Assembly (NCBI RefSeq): GCF_000239695.1
Contig: NZ_JH470338.1
Location: forward strand, 248,001 to 312,000
DNA length: 64,000 nt
Origin: Actinomyces graevenitzii C83
Lineage (GTDB): Bacteria; Actinomycetota; Actinomycetes; Actinomycetales; Actinomycetaceae
Direction of reading: 5' to 3'
Translations under genes and position numbers: made by a program
The notes under the pieces: model-generated
The model's database searches: none
Told to the model about the DNA's origin: nothing
Seen by the model: the letters and a program-made list of their open reading frames with translations, nothing else
Shown here: in pieces, positions 54,189 through 62,874 of the stretch
Numbering within the stretch: the first letter of the stretch is position 1
Layout: each line of letters begins with the position of its first letter

Positions 54189-54998
54189 ATGGAAGCCAGC
54201 TACTCGGCCCGGCCTAGCCATGTGCTTCGCCGGGCCGTGGGCCCTTTAGCACGACTGTGGATTACCGCCGTCGCCTATGACCGCCCCTGCCAAGGCTATG
54301 AGCTGGGCTTTAACTTGGGGCCGCATGTTGGTGATAGCCCAGCAAAGGTTCTGGCTAACCGTCAGCGGGTAGCTGAGTTGATTGGGGCAGACCTAAGTTT
54401 AGGTCGCCCGGCGCGTATTGCCTGGATGGATCAGGTCCATGGCGATCGGGTGGCCCTGGCTGACAGCGCTGCCACCCCACAAGCCGACGCCTTATTGCTG
54501 CAGCGTTCCGATTTAGGGGCCAGCTGCGCTGATGCGGCGGCGGTGATGGTGGCGGATTGTTTGCCGCTGGTACTTGCTAGCGACGACGGCGCCCTGGTGG
54601 CGGCGGTACATGCCGGGCGGCGTGGGGCTATGGCGGCTATTGCAGCTAAAACTGTGGCGCAAATGGTGGCGCGTGGAGCTAAAGCTAGCGCTATCCATGC
54701 GTTTATAGGCCCCCATATTTGCGGCAAATGCTATGAAGTACCTGCTGATTTAGCAGCCCAGGCCGCTAAGCTCAGCCCTCAAGCGTCTAGTCGCACGCGG
54801 CAAGACACCCCGGCAATCGATCTAGAAGCCCTGGTACGTAGCCAACTTTTAGAAGCCGGCTTACCCAGCGCCAACATTGCTAGCGAGCAGGTATGCACTT
54901 TTGAAAACAAGTCCTATTTTTCCTATAGACGTAACTGCCATACCGGGCGTTTCGCGCTATTAATCGCACCTATAGGACACGCCGAAACAAATCCGTGA
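54189..54998 (+). CDS. yfiH: YfiH/LACC1-like purine nucleoside oxidoreductase-type protein
   Basis: The 269-residue protein has the zinc-binding pattern of the family: WMDQVHGDRV, VMVADCLPLVLA and VAAVHAGRRGAM, plus CGKCYEVP. Earlier called polyphenol oxidase or laccase-like, the family is now linked to purine nucleoside phosphorylase and adenosine deaminase activity. ATG at 54189 follows ftsZ by 1 nt. In mycobacteria yggS usually follows; here it is missing and sepF comes next. Confidence 0.93.
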   Translation: MEASYSARPSHVLRRAVGPLARLWITAVAYDRPCQGYELGFNLGPHVGDSPAKVLANRQRVAELIGADLSLGRPARIAWMDQVHGDRVALADSAATPQADALLLQRSDLGASCADAAAVMVADCLPLVLASDDGALVAAVHAGRRGAMAAIAAKTVAQMVARGAKASAIHAFIGPHICGKCYEVPADLAAQAAKLSPQASSRTRQDTPAIDLEALVRSQLLEAGLPSANIASEQVCTFENKSYFSYRRNCHTGRFALLIAPIGHAETNP

Positions 54999-55075
54999 CC
55001 TTAAAATCCCTACCGGTAACGTCAACTAGCAGGGGAAGTCCCCACCCCTAACCAGCCCAACCAAGAGGAGCATAA

Positions 55076-55525
55076 ATGAAGGCCCTTAAGCGCATGAGTA
55101 GCGCATTCGGATATAGTGAAATTGAACCTGCGACCGATCTGGTTGAGCCCTTCGCGGAAACTGAGGATGAGTACGTGAACGAAGACGATTCTACGGACTA
55201 CTATGACGACGCAATCATCGAAGACCGGGAACCTAACCCCGATCTGGCTCGTATTGTGACCGCAACCCCCACCAAGTACAACGATGTAGTCAACATTGGC
55301 ACGGTGTACCGGGAGGGGACGCCGGTTATCGTTAACCTGACCCAGATCAACCCGAAGGAAGCCCGCCGTATCGTGGACTTCATCTCGGGCCTGGTTTACG
55401 GCCTAAACGGTGCTGTCGAACGTGTATCTGAAGCAGTATTTCTGCTTACTCCCGATAGCGTAGCTATCGAGAACAGCAATGGGGACAGCGCCGGCAGTCG
55501 CTTTGTCCCCTTCAACCAGAGCTGA
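55076..55525 (+). CDS. sepF: Cell division protein SepF
   Basis: SepF anchors FtsZ to the membrane in Gram-positive bacteria. The 149-residue protein has an amphipathic-type N-terminus (MKALKRMSSAFGY), an acidic linker and the core domain with VIVNLTQINPKEARRIVDF and SGLVYGLNGAVERV. AAGAGGAG precedes the ATG. Confidence 0.95.
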   Translation: MKALKRMSSAFGYSEIEPATDLVEPFAETEDEYVNEDDSTDYYDDAIIEDREPNPDLARIVTATPTKYNDVVNIGTVYREGTPVIVNLTQINPKEARRIVDFISGLVYGLNGAVERVSEAVFLLTPDSVAIENSNGDSAGSRFVPFNQS

Positions 55526-55533
55526 GTTTATTT

Positions 55534-55836
55534 GTGCTAGCCCCAATTTTGTCCATAATTTCCAGCCTACTAAACCTATATGTGCTGATCTTGCTGCTGC
55601 GTGTGGTGATCGACCTGGTCAGCGCCTTCGTGCGCAACTGGCGTCCCAAGGGTCTGGTTTTGATACTGGCCAACGTGGTGTACACGCTGACTGATCCGCC
55701 GTTGAAGGCTTTGCGCCGGGTGATCCCCCCGCTAGGGATCGGTGGAGTTGGAATCGATATGGCGTTTTTGGCGCTGTACTTCATTATTTACGTCGCTCAG
55801 AACATCATCGGCATGTTATTTCGCGCGGTGTACTGA
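55534..55836 (+). CDS. YggT family membrane protein
   Basis: A 100-residue protein with two membrane segments and the YggT pattern YVLILLLRVVIDLV, LRRVIPPLGIGGVGIDMAFL. The family lies near sepF and wag31 in actinobacteria and is thought to aid cell envelope or division complexes, function not fixed. GTG at 55534, 8 nt after sepF. Confidence 0.88.
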   Translation: MLAPILSIISSLLNLYVLILLLRVVIDLVSAFVRNWRPKGLVLILANVVYTLTDPPLKALRRVIPPLGIGGVGIDMAFLALYFIIYVAQNIIGMLFRAVY

Positions 55837-55857
55837 CGCCTTCTTACACTCTTGGTA

Positions 55858-55900
55858 TAAACCCCGTAGTGTCATAAAGACATTGCGGGGTTTATTATTT
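55858..55900 (+). terminator. Intrinsic terminator after yggT
   Basis: TAAACCCCG and CGGGGTTTA form a 9-bp stem, extended inside by TGTC/GACA, and are followed by TTATTT. Confidence 0.8.
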
Positions 55901-55921
55901 ACCTGACTTAAAGGAGGAAAT

Positions 55922-56572
55922 GTGCTTTCTGCCGTACAGGTACGTGATACCCAGCTGCCCACCACCTTCATGCGCCAGGCCTACAACCAGAGCCAGGTAA
56001 ATGACCTGATCGATCGTATAGCTGCTACCTTAAGTGCCTACGAGCTGGATATGCCGACCCTGCCCTCACGTGCTGTTCGAGCTAGCGAAGTGCTAAATTA
56101 CCGTTTCAACTCGGTTAGCTTCGCTAAAGGCTACGACCGCCTAGCGGTAAATGACCTACTGCACCAGGCAGCTAAGGCGCTAGGAGCTTGGGAAACACGT
56201 TACGCCGATAAGTATGCGCAGCCAGATAATGCGGTCGGCGCTCAGCGATCTGAGCAGCCAACTGGCGCTATGCGCCAAGCAACCGACATTAATGTGCTAA
56301 GTTCTAGTGCAGTTAGTAGTGCTCAGTTCCCTAAGCATAAATTTTTCGAAGGCTATGCTTGTGGGGAAGTTGATGACCTACTAGCTAAGGTAGTTGAAGC
56401 GTTGGCTAGCTATGAACGCGGTTCCAACGTTAAACTGCTTAGCTCAAAGGATGTGGAAGCTGCCCGGTTTAAGCCAACTGGGTTTGGTGTAGTTGGCTAC
56501 GAACAGGACTACGTTGATGAGTTCTTGGATCGGGTAGTGGCCAGCCTTGAGTACTGGGAAGAACACGCTTAA
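55922..56572 (+). CDS. Tandem DivIVA-module protein
   Basis: The 216-residue protein contains four DivIVA-type modules: residues around 5-42, 50-88, 125-165 and 170-210, each with a Tyr-xxxx-V-[DN]-[DE]-[FL]-[LI] core such as GYEQDYVDEFLDR. The last is closest to Wag31 (compare GYDQDEVDEFLDQ) and shares the KFxPTxF-like beginning. There is no long coiled coil. GGAGGAAA precedes the GTG. It lies next to wag31 and probably acts on the same pole or septum assembly, perhaps as an adaptor; this is inference. The protein at the window start is of the same design. Confidence 0.85.
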   Translation: MLSAVQVRDTQLPTTFMRQAYNQSQVNDLIDRIAATLSAYELDMPTLPSRAVRASEVLNYRFNSVSFAKGYDRLAVNDLLHQAAKALGAWETRYADKYAQPDNAVGAQRSEQPTGAMRQATDINVLSSSAVSSAQFPKHKFFEGYACGEVDDLLAKVVEALASYERGSNVKLLSSKDVEAARFKPTGFGVVGYEQDYVDEFLDRVVASLEYWEEHA

Positions 56573-56745
56573 GCGCGTAAATCCTGCCATAAGGCGCAGC
56601 CTTGAGGTAGCCTTAAGTGGTACAAACCGTTGTATATAGCTGCCGGCTACCTAGCTGGCCGGGGAAGTATATGCGCGGGTTGTGCTGACTCCCATCCCAC
56701 CAGCTGGGGATTATCCCAATTCCCACTGGTAACAAAAACAACAAG

Positions 56746-56774
56746 TGTCACAATTGTGTATCTTGTTGTAGTCT
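56746..56774 (+). promoter_or_regulatory. Candidate wag31 promoter
   Basis: TGTCAC (56746-56751), 17 bp and TAGTCT (56769-56774) form a plausible promoter leaving a leader of about 55 nt before the ATG at 56837. The 264-bp gap from 56573 has other G/C-rich inverted patches but no gene that I can see. Confidence 0.45.
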
Positions 56775-56836
56775 AAAGGAAGTGGGCTCCGCGCTGGAGT
56801 CCTGCAAAGACCCCAAAGCAAATGCGAGGTAACGAG

Positions 56837-57454
56837 ATGACGCAGCTAACCGCTGATGACGTCCTCAACAAGAAGTTCCAGCCCACCAAGTTCCGTGAGG
56901 GCTACGACCAGGACGAAGTTGACGAGTTCCTTGACCAAATCGTCGAGGCTATGCGCGACCTGGAGAACGAAAACGCTGAGCTCAAGGCTAAGCTCGAGGC
57001 TGCTAACGCTCGCGTTGCCGAGCTGAGCGAAGGCGCTCCGGTAGTAACCGCCACTCCGGTATCCCCGGTGGCCCCGGTTGCTCCTGTGGTCGAGTCCCCG
57101 ATTGTGGACACCCCCAAGATCGAGCCCAGTGGCAACAACGCCGAGTCTGCCGCTGCCATGCTCGAGATGGCCCAGCGCCTGCACGACGAGTACGTCGCCA
57201 AGGGTAAGGCTGAGCGTGAGCGTATCGTTACCGAGGCTCGCGCCACCGGTGAACAGCTCACCCGTGAAGCTGAAAACCAGCGCAACCAGACCCTATCTCA
57301 GCTTGAGAAGGAACGTGCCAACCTGGAGCACAAGATCGATGAGCTGCGTCGCTTCGAGAGCGACTACCGCACTCGCCTGCGTTCTTACCTGACCAACCTG
57401 CTCAACAACGTCGAGGACGCTTCCGGCGGCGGCCAGAGCAACCTGGGTCTGTGA
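56837..57454 (+). CDS. wag31: Polar growth and septum protein Wag31 (DivIVA)
   Basis: Wag31 marks cell poles and directs wall growth. The 205-residue protein has the N-terminal membrane-binding module LTADDVLNKKFQPTKFREGY / DQDEVDEFLDQI, a Pro/Val-rich linker (about 70-95) and a long coiled coil (about 110-195) rich in Glu, Arg and Gln. ATG 56837 is preceded by AGGTAACG; an ATG at 56822 adds five residues. A T-tailed hairpin follows. Confidence 0.96.
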   Translation: MTQLTADDVLNKKFQPTKFREGYDQDEVDEFLDQIVEAMRDLENENAELKAKLEAANARVAELSEGAPVVTATPVSPVAPVAPVVESPIVDTPKIEPSGNNAESAAAMLEMAQRLHDEYVAKGKAERERIVTEARATGEQLTREAENQRNQTLSQLEKERANLEHKIDELRRFESDYRTRLRSYLTNLLNNVEDASGGGQSNLGL

Positions 57455-57479
57455 GACTACCCCAAGCTTAAAATTGCTG

Positions 57480-57508
57480 CGGCGAGGGTTTTAAAGCCCT
57501 CGCCGTTT
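57480..57508 (+). terminator. Intrinsic terminator after wag31
   Basis: CGGCGAGGG (57480-57488) and CCCTCGCCG (57497-57505) form a 9-bp stem with an 8-nt TTTTAAAG loop, followed by TTT. Confidence 0.75.
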
Positions 57509-57534
57509 GCGTGTCTGGTTAGTAGGGAACAGCC

Positions 57535-58029
57535 ATGGATGCACACCTAAAAAATCTCATCTGGTTTTGGTCAGTGGCCCTAGTTGTAGTGGCCACTGAT
57601 CAGCTAAGCAAAATCTGGGCCCTTAACGCATTGGGGCAGGGTCAACAGATCAAACTAGTAGGAGATTTCTTAGGTTTAGTGCTAGTGCATAACGCCGGCG
57701 CATCCTTCTCATTAGGTAGTCAATACACCTGGGTGATCACGGTTTTAGCGGTAGTTGTTAGCGCAGCCGTGATCTACCTAAGTCGCAAACTCAACTACCT
57801 GCCCTGGGCCCTAATCCTGGGAGCAGTGCTGGGGGGAGCGGTAGGAAACCTTATTGATCGTCTACTGCGTAGCCCCGGCTTTGGACGCGGGCATGTGGTG
57901 GACTTTATCGATTACAACGGCGCTTTTGTAGGCAACGTAGCTGATATAGCGATTGTGGCCGCCGGCGTCGCAGTAGTGTGGCTTACCACTGTGGGGCGTA
58001 ACCTTGATGGTAGCCAAAACAAGTCATAA
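57535..58029 (+). CDS. lspA: Lipoprotein signal peptidase LspA
   Basis: LspA removes signal peptides from prolipoproteins. The 164-residue four-helix protein has NAGASFSLG, GAVGNLIDRLL, VVDFIDY and NVADIAI, which carry the two catalytic aspartates. It would mature the lipoproteins encoded at 7238-8179 and perhaps 34771-35312. AGGGAA precedes the ATG. Confidence 0.96.
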   Translation: MDAHLKNLIWFWSVALVVVATDQLSKIWALNALGQGQQIKLVGDFLGLVLVHNAGASFSLGSQYTWVITVLAVVVSAAVIYLSRKLNYLPWALILGAVLGGAVGNLIDRLLRSPGFGRGHVVDFIDYNGAFVGNVADIAIVAAGVAVVWLTTVGRNLDGSQNKS

Positions 58030-58066
58030 ACAGCGGTGAACTTTAGATTGATTATCAGGAGTTAGC

Positions 58067-58984
58067 ATGGGCTTCAGAGTGCTTCCGGTTCCCGATGGCC
58101 TAGATGGTCAGCGTGTAGATAGCGCGCTAGCACGCATGCTAGGCCTTAGCCGCACCAAAGCTGGAGAGCTATGCGCTCAAGGACGGGTAGTGTCTGAGGG
58201 CAATGTGCTAACTAAATCTGATCGCCTGCTAGGTGGCTCAATGCTGGAAGTGGATCTGCCTCAGCCACGCAGCCCTGAGCCGGTGGCCCGCCAGGTTGAC
58301 GATATGGGCATTATCTATGTTGATGATGACCTGGTGGTGGTTGATAAACCTGCTGGAATTGCCGCCCACCCCTCTATGGGTTGGGAAGGACCTGATGTAT
58401 TAGGAGCCCTTAAAGCCCGCAATATTTCGGTAACCACCTCCGGGGCTGCTGAGCGTCAAGGTATTGTTTCACGTCTAGACGTGGGCACCAGTGGAGTGAT
58501 GGTGGTAGCCCGCAGTGAATACGCCTATTCCAGCCTAAAACAGCAATTTCGTGAGCACAGCGTAGACAAGATCTACCACACCTTAGTGCAAGGTCACCCC
58601 GATCCCACCAGCGGTACAATCGACGCGCCAATCGGGCGTCACCCCTCACGTGAGTGGAAAATGGCCATTATTGAAGGTGGCCGTGCCTCGCGTACCCACT
58701 ACGACATGATTGAAGCCATGCCGCGCGCTTCACTGCTAGAAATTCATTTGGAAACTGGCCGCACCCATCAGATCAGGGTGCATATGAGCGCAGTTGGCCA
58801 CCCCTGCGTAGGTGATGAAACCTATGGTGCAGACCCGCAGCTAAGCCAAGAAACCGGCTTAAAACGCCAGTGGCTGCACGCCGTCGAGCTGAGCCTAACC
58901 CACCCAGCTACCGCCCAAAGAGTCACTTTCACCAGCCAATACAGCGCCGACCTAGCCCACGCCCTAGAAGTAGTGCGGCTTTAA
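58067..58984 (+). CDS. rluD: RluD-family 23S rRNA pseudouridine synthase
   Basis: The 305-residue protein has an N-terminal S4 domain (about 15-75), the catalytic motif SRLDVGTSGVMV with the nucleophilic Asp, and LEIHLETGRTHQIRVHM. It modifies rRNA helix 69-type uridines by family; exact sites are not decided by the sequence. TCAGGAG precedes the ATG. lspA and rluD are adjacent in many actinobacteria. Confidence 0.93.
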   Translation: MGFRVLPVPDGLDGQRVDSALARMLGLSRTKAGELCAQGRVVSEGNVLTKSDRLLGGSMLEVDLPQPRSPEPVARQVDDMGIIYVDDDLVVVDKPAGIAAHPSMGWEGPDVLGALKARNISVTTSGAAERQGIVSRLDVGTSGVMVVARSEYAYSSLKQQFREHSVDKIYHTLVQGHPDPTSGTIDAPIGRHPSREWKMAIIEGGRASRTHYDMIEAMPRASLLEIHLETGRTHQIRVHMSAVGHPCVGDETYGADPQLSQETGLKRQWLHAVELSLTHPATAQRVTFTSQYSADLAHALEVVRL

Positions 58985-59067
58985 AACCAGGGGCGTAGAA
59001 AAGCCACGCCGAGCTAGCCAGGTATTTCTCAACGCGATACGTTGGGGCAAAGCTGGCTTAGGGCCCA

Positions 59068-59073
59068 TACAAT
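59068..59073 (+). promoter_or_regulatory. -10 box (TACAAT) of a possible leaderless dnaE promoter
   Basis: TACAAT ends 7 nt before the ATG at 59081. The gap of about 100 bp after rluD has no Shine-Dalgarno sequence before that ATG. Confidence 0.5.
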
Positions 59074-59080
59074 GGCACCT

Positions 59081-62000
59081 ATGGCAGCTAGTGATTCCTT
59101 CGTGCACCTCCATGTCCACACCGACTACTCCATGCTGGATGGAGCCGGCAAAATCTCTAGCTATGTAGCTGAGGCGGCGCGCCAAGAAATGAGTGCACTA
59201 GCCATCACCGACCACGGCTACATGTTTGGGGCCTACGAGTTCTACAATGCCTGCAAAAAGGCGGGGATCAAGCCAATTATCGGCGTCGAAGCCTATATGA
59301 CCCCGGGCACCAGCCGTTTTGATAAAACCCGCGTGTTCTGGGGGGATGAATCCCAGCGTAGCGACGACGTCTCCGCACGCGGCTCCTACACCCACATGAC
59401 CCTGCTTAGCCGCAATAATGAGGGCCTACACAACCTCATGCGGCTAGATTCCTACGCCTCCCTAGAAGGCCAGTGGGGTAAAAGCCCGCGTATGGACCGT
59501 GAGCTACTCTCGCGCTACAGCAAGGGCCTGATCGGCACCACCGCCTGCCCCAGTGGCGAGGTCCAAACCCGACTGCGCCTGGGGCAATATGACGAAGCCC
59601 TACGCGCGGCCGGCGAATTTCAAGACATTTTCGGTAAAGATTTCTTCTACGTGGAAATCATGGACCACGGCCTAGAAATTGAGCGCCGCGTAACCAAGGA
59701 TCTGCTGCGTCTGGCAGCTGACCTTAACGCCCCGCTGCTGGCCACCAACGACTCGCACTATGTAAAGCCCACGGACCGCGAAGTCCAAGACGCCATGCTG
59801 TGCATCAACTCTGGCTCAGTACTTTCAGACCCGGATCGTTTTAAGTTCGACGGCGACTCTTACTACCTACGTCCAGCTGCGGAAATGCGCAAGCTATTTG
59901 CTGATTTTCCCGGCGCCTGCGACAACACGCTGCTAGTAGCCCAGCAATGCGACATTCACTTCACCACCACCGATGAGGGCGCCAACTACATGCCGGTATT
60001 TGACGTGCCCGAGGGGGAGACTGACGAAAGCTGGTTCATCAAGGAATGCTGGAAAGGCATGGACCGCCGTTTCAACGGCAACATTCCAGAGGAGTGCCGC
60101 AAGCAGGCTGAATACGAAATTGGCGTGATTGTGCAGATGGGGTTCCCTGGCTACTTCCTGGTGGTAGCCGACTACATTAACTGGGCCAAGCGCCACGGTA
60201 TCCGTGTAGGGCCAGGTCGTGGCTCGGGTGCCGGTTCCATGGTGGCTTACGCCATGGGTATCACTGAGCTAAACCCGCTGGAACACGGCCTGATTTTCGA
60301 GCGTTTCCTAAACCCTGAACGTATCTCAATGCCTGATATCGACGTCGACTTTGACGAGCGCCGTCGTGATGAAGTAATCGAATACGTACGTGGTAAATAC
60401 GGCTCAGACCGCGTCTCCCAGGTGGTCACCTACGGTGTCATTAAAGCCAAGCAGGCCCTTAAAGACTCCGCCCGCGTCATGGGCTACCCCTACGCCATGG
60501 GGGAGCGGCTAACTAAAGCCATGCCTCCAGGTGTGCAGGGTAAAGATATTCCTGTAAACGGTATTTTTGATAAAGAACATGAGCGTTACGGCGAGGCTGA
60601 AGAGTTCCGCAAGCTCTATGAGGAAGACGCTGACGTTAAACGCATTGTGGGCCTAGCACGCGGCCTGGAAGGCATGACCCGTCAGTGGGGCGTGCACGCC
60701 TGCGCAGTAATCATGTCCTCTAAGACACTCACGGATGTAATCCCCATGATGCAGCGTGTGCAGGACGGCGCCGTCATCACCCAGTTTGACTACCCCACCT
60801 GCGAAACCCTGGGGCTGCTCAAAATGGACTTTTTGGGGTTGCGTAACCTGACAGTTATTTCTGATGCGCTAGTGAATATCACCGGCAACGGTAAACCCGC
60901 CCTGGACATAGATAATGTGCCACTGGACGATAAAAAAACCTATGAGCTGCTCTCACGCGGTGAAACCCTGGGTGTTTTCCAGCTAGATGGTGGGGGTATG
61001 CGCACCCTGCTGCGACTGATGCGCCCTGACAACTTCGAAGACATTTCGGCTGTGGGCGCCCTCTACCGCCCCGGACCTATGGGCGCAGACTCACACACTA
61101 AGTATGCGCTGCGTAAAAATGGCGTGCAAAAGATTGAGGCTATTCACCCTGAACTAGCCCAGGTGTTGGAGCCAATTTTGTCTACCACCTATGGCCTGAT
61201 CGTGTATCAGGAGCAGGTTATGCAGATTGCCCAGAAACTGGCCGGTTTCTCCATGGGTAAAGCAGATAAGCTGCGTAAAGCCATGGGTAAGAAAAAGCCC
61301 GAGATTCTAGCTAAAGAATTTGTGGGCTTCCGTCAGGGCATGCTAGACAATGGCTACTCCGAAGAGTCCATTAAAACCCTATGGGACATTGTGGTGCCCT
61401 TCAGTGCCTATGCCTTTAACAAGGCCCACTCGGCCGCCTATGGCGTGGTGTCCTACTGGACCGCCTACTTAAAAGCCAATTACCCGGTTGAATACATGGC
61501 GGCGCTGCTGACCTCCCAGAAAGATAATAAGGATAAGCTTGCCGTTTACCTGGCCGAATGTCGCCACATGGGGATTACGGTGCTACCGCCTGATGTTAAT
61601 GAGTCGCGCGCAGCCTTTGCCGCTGTGGGGGATGATATCCGCTTTGGCCTGGCTGCTATCCGTAACGTTGGTACCAACGTGGTGGAGGCAATTATTAAGG
61701 CCCGTAAGGAAAAAGGGGCCTTCACTTCCTTCACCGACTTCCTAGATAAGGTGCCTTCTACGGTGTGTAACAAGCGCACCATTGACTCGCTGATTAAGGC
61801 CGGCGCCTTTGATTCTATGGGTGGTTCTCGCCGTAGCCTGCACCTGGTGCATGAGGACCTGGTAGATGAGGTTATTGGGATTAAGCGTAATGAGGCTGCC
61901 GGTCAGTTTGACTTGTTTGCGGCGCTCGACGGCGGCGCTGAGTCTATCGGGGCCGGTCCGGTATTTTCTACTCAGGTGCCTGATGTGCCCGAGTGGGATA

Positions 62001-62629
62001 AAAAAGACAAGCTGGCTTTTGAACGTGAAATGCTGGGCTTGTATGTTTCTGACCATCCGCTGCTGGGGATTGAACATATCCTTGCCCAGCTGGCTGATAC
62101 TGAAATCTCGACTTTGCGTGAGGATGAGGAAAATACCCCGCAAAACGTTACTATTGCTGGTTTGATTACCTCACTGAACCGTAAAACCACTAAGAACGGT
62201 AACTTGTGGGCCATTGCCACGGTTGAGGATCTGGGTGGCTCGATCGAGGTCATGTTCTTCCCACAGACCTACCAGACAGTGTCTACTATGTTGGCTCCAG
62301 ACACGGTGGTTACGGTGCGCGGTAAGGTTAACCGGCGCGACGGCGAAACTAGCATCTACGCCCAAGAGATGACGCTGCCGGATGTATCTTCTGCGACCCA
62401 TGAAGCAGTAACTATTACCGTGCCCGCCTCACGCTGCACCACCGCCCTAGTGGAGCAACTGCGTGAAGTGCTAGAACGCCACAGTGGTCCTTCCAATGTG
62501 CGCATGACACTAACCAGCCCGGGCCGCGAGGTGCGCACTCAGCTCGATGAGCGCTGGCGTGTTAGCCCCACAACCGCCCTGTTTAGCGATCTAAAGGCTA
62601 TTTTGGGGCCCAACTGTCTAAATCACTGA
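59081..62629 (+). CDS. dnaE: DNA polymerase III alpha subunit
   Basis: The main replicative polymerase. The 1182-residue protein has an N-terminal PHP domain (HLHVHTDYS), the palm with PDIDVDFDE near 418 carrying catalytic aspartates, the helix-hairpin-helix region and a C-terminal OB fold (VTIAGLITSLNRKTTKNG). The PHP domain keeps its metal-binding histidines, as in actinobacterial DnaE1 that proofreads through PHP. The ATG at 59081 gives the family-standard start; upstream ATGs at 59072 and 59042 lie in the -10 box or above it. Confidence 0.97.
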   Translation: MAASDSFVHLHVHTDYSMLDGAGKISSYVAEAARQEMSALAITDHGYMFGAYEFYNACKKAGIKPIIGVEAYMTPGTSRFDKTRVFWGDESQRSDDVSARGSYTHMTLLSRNNEGLHNLMRLDSYASLEGQWGKSPRMDRELLSRYSKGLIGTTACPSGEVQTRLRLGQYDEALRAAGEFQDIFGKDFFYVEIMDHGLEIERRVTKDLLRLAADLNAPLLATNDSHYVKPTDREVQDAMLCINSGSVLSDPDRFKFDGDSYYLRPAAEMRKLFADFPGACDNTLLVAQQCDIHFTTTDEGANYMPVFDVPEGETDESWFIKECWKGMDRRFNGNIPEECRKQAEYEIGVIVQMGFPGYFLVVADYINWAKRHGIRVGPGRGSGAGSMVAYAMGITELNPLEHGLIFERFLNPERISMPDIDVDFDERRRDEVIEYVRGKYGSDRVSQVVTYGVIKAKQALKDSARVMGYPYAMGERLTKAMPPGVQGKDIPVNGIFDKEHERYGEAEEFRKLYEEDADVKRIVGLARGLEGMTRQWGVHACAVIMSSKTLTDVIPMMQRVQDGAVITQFDYPTCETLGLLKMDFLGLRNLTVISDALVNITGNGKPALDIDNVPLDDKKTYELLSRGETLGVFQLDGGGMRTLLRLMRPDNFEDISAVGALYRPGPMGADSHTKYALRKNGVQKIEAIHPELAQVLEPILSTTYGLIVYQEQVMQIAQKLAGFSMGKADKLRKAMGKKKPEILAKEFVGFRQGMLDNGYSEESIKTLWDIVVPFSAYAFNKAHSAAYGVVSYWTAYLKANYPVEYMAALLTSQKDNKDKLAVYLAECRHMGITVLPPDVNESRAAFAAVGDDIRFGLAAIRNVGTNVVEAIIKARKEKGAFTSFTDFLDKVPSTVCNKRTIDSLIKAGAFDSMGGSRRSLHLVHEDLVDEVIGIKRNEAAGQFDLFAALDGGAESIGAGPVFSTQVPDVPEWDKKDKLAFEREMLGLYVSDHPLLGIEHILAQLADTEISTLREDEENTPQNVTIAGLITSLNRKTTKNGNLWAIATVEDLGGSIEVMFFPQTYQTVSTMLAPDTVVTVRGKVNRRDGETSIYAQEMTLPDVSSATHEAVTITVPASRCTTALVEQLREVLERHSGPSNVRMTLTSPGREVRTQLDERWRVSPTTALFSDLKAILGPNCLNH

Positions 62630-62643
62630 GCATAGGAGTTAAA

Positions 62644-62865
62644 GTGGAACTGGAAATTATCCCGGTTACCGGCCAGATTAAATTAGGCCAGTTTCTTAAA
62701 CTAGCTAATCTGGTTGAAGATGGTGCCAATGCCACCATCGCTATTCAAGGCGGGGATGTAAAGGTAAACGGCGAGGTAGAGACGCGTCGCGGGCACCGTT
62801 TAAACGCTGGCGATAAGGTAATAGTGGACCTTCCTACTGGAGTTGTGGGGGCCCAAGTCGGCTAA
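62644..62865 (+). CDS. S4-like RNA-binding protein
   Basis: A 73-residue single S4 domain protein (IKLGQFLKLANLVEDGANAT, VKVNGEVETRRGHRLNAGD), like YbcJ/YaaA-type proteins that bind structured RNA. The function is not known. TAGGAG precedes the GTG. Its TAA stop begins the -10-like box of the next gene. Confidence 0.88.
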   Translation: MELEIIPVTGQIKLGQFLKLANLVEDGANATIAIQGGDVKVNGEVETRRGHRLNAGDKVIVDLPTGVVGAQVG

Positions 62866-62868
62866 AAT
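62863..62868 (+). promoter_or_regulatory. -10 box (TAAAAT) of a leaderless thrE-like promoter
   Basis: TAAAAT starts with the stop codon of the S4 gene and ends exactly 6 nt before the GTG at 62875. No Shine-Dalgarno sequence is present. Confidence 0.6.
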
Positions 62869-62874
62869 TTAACG

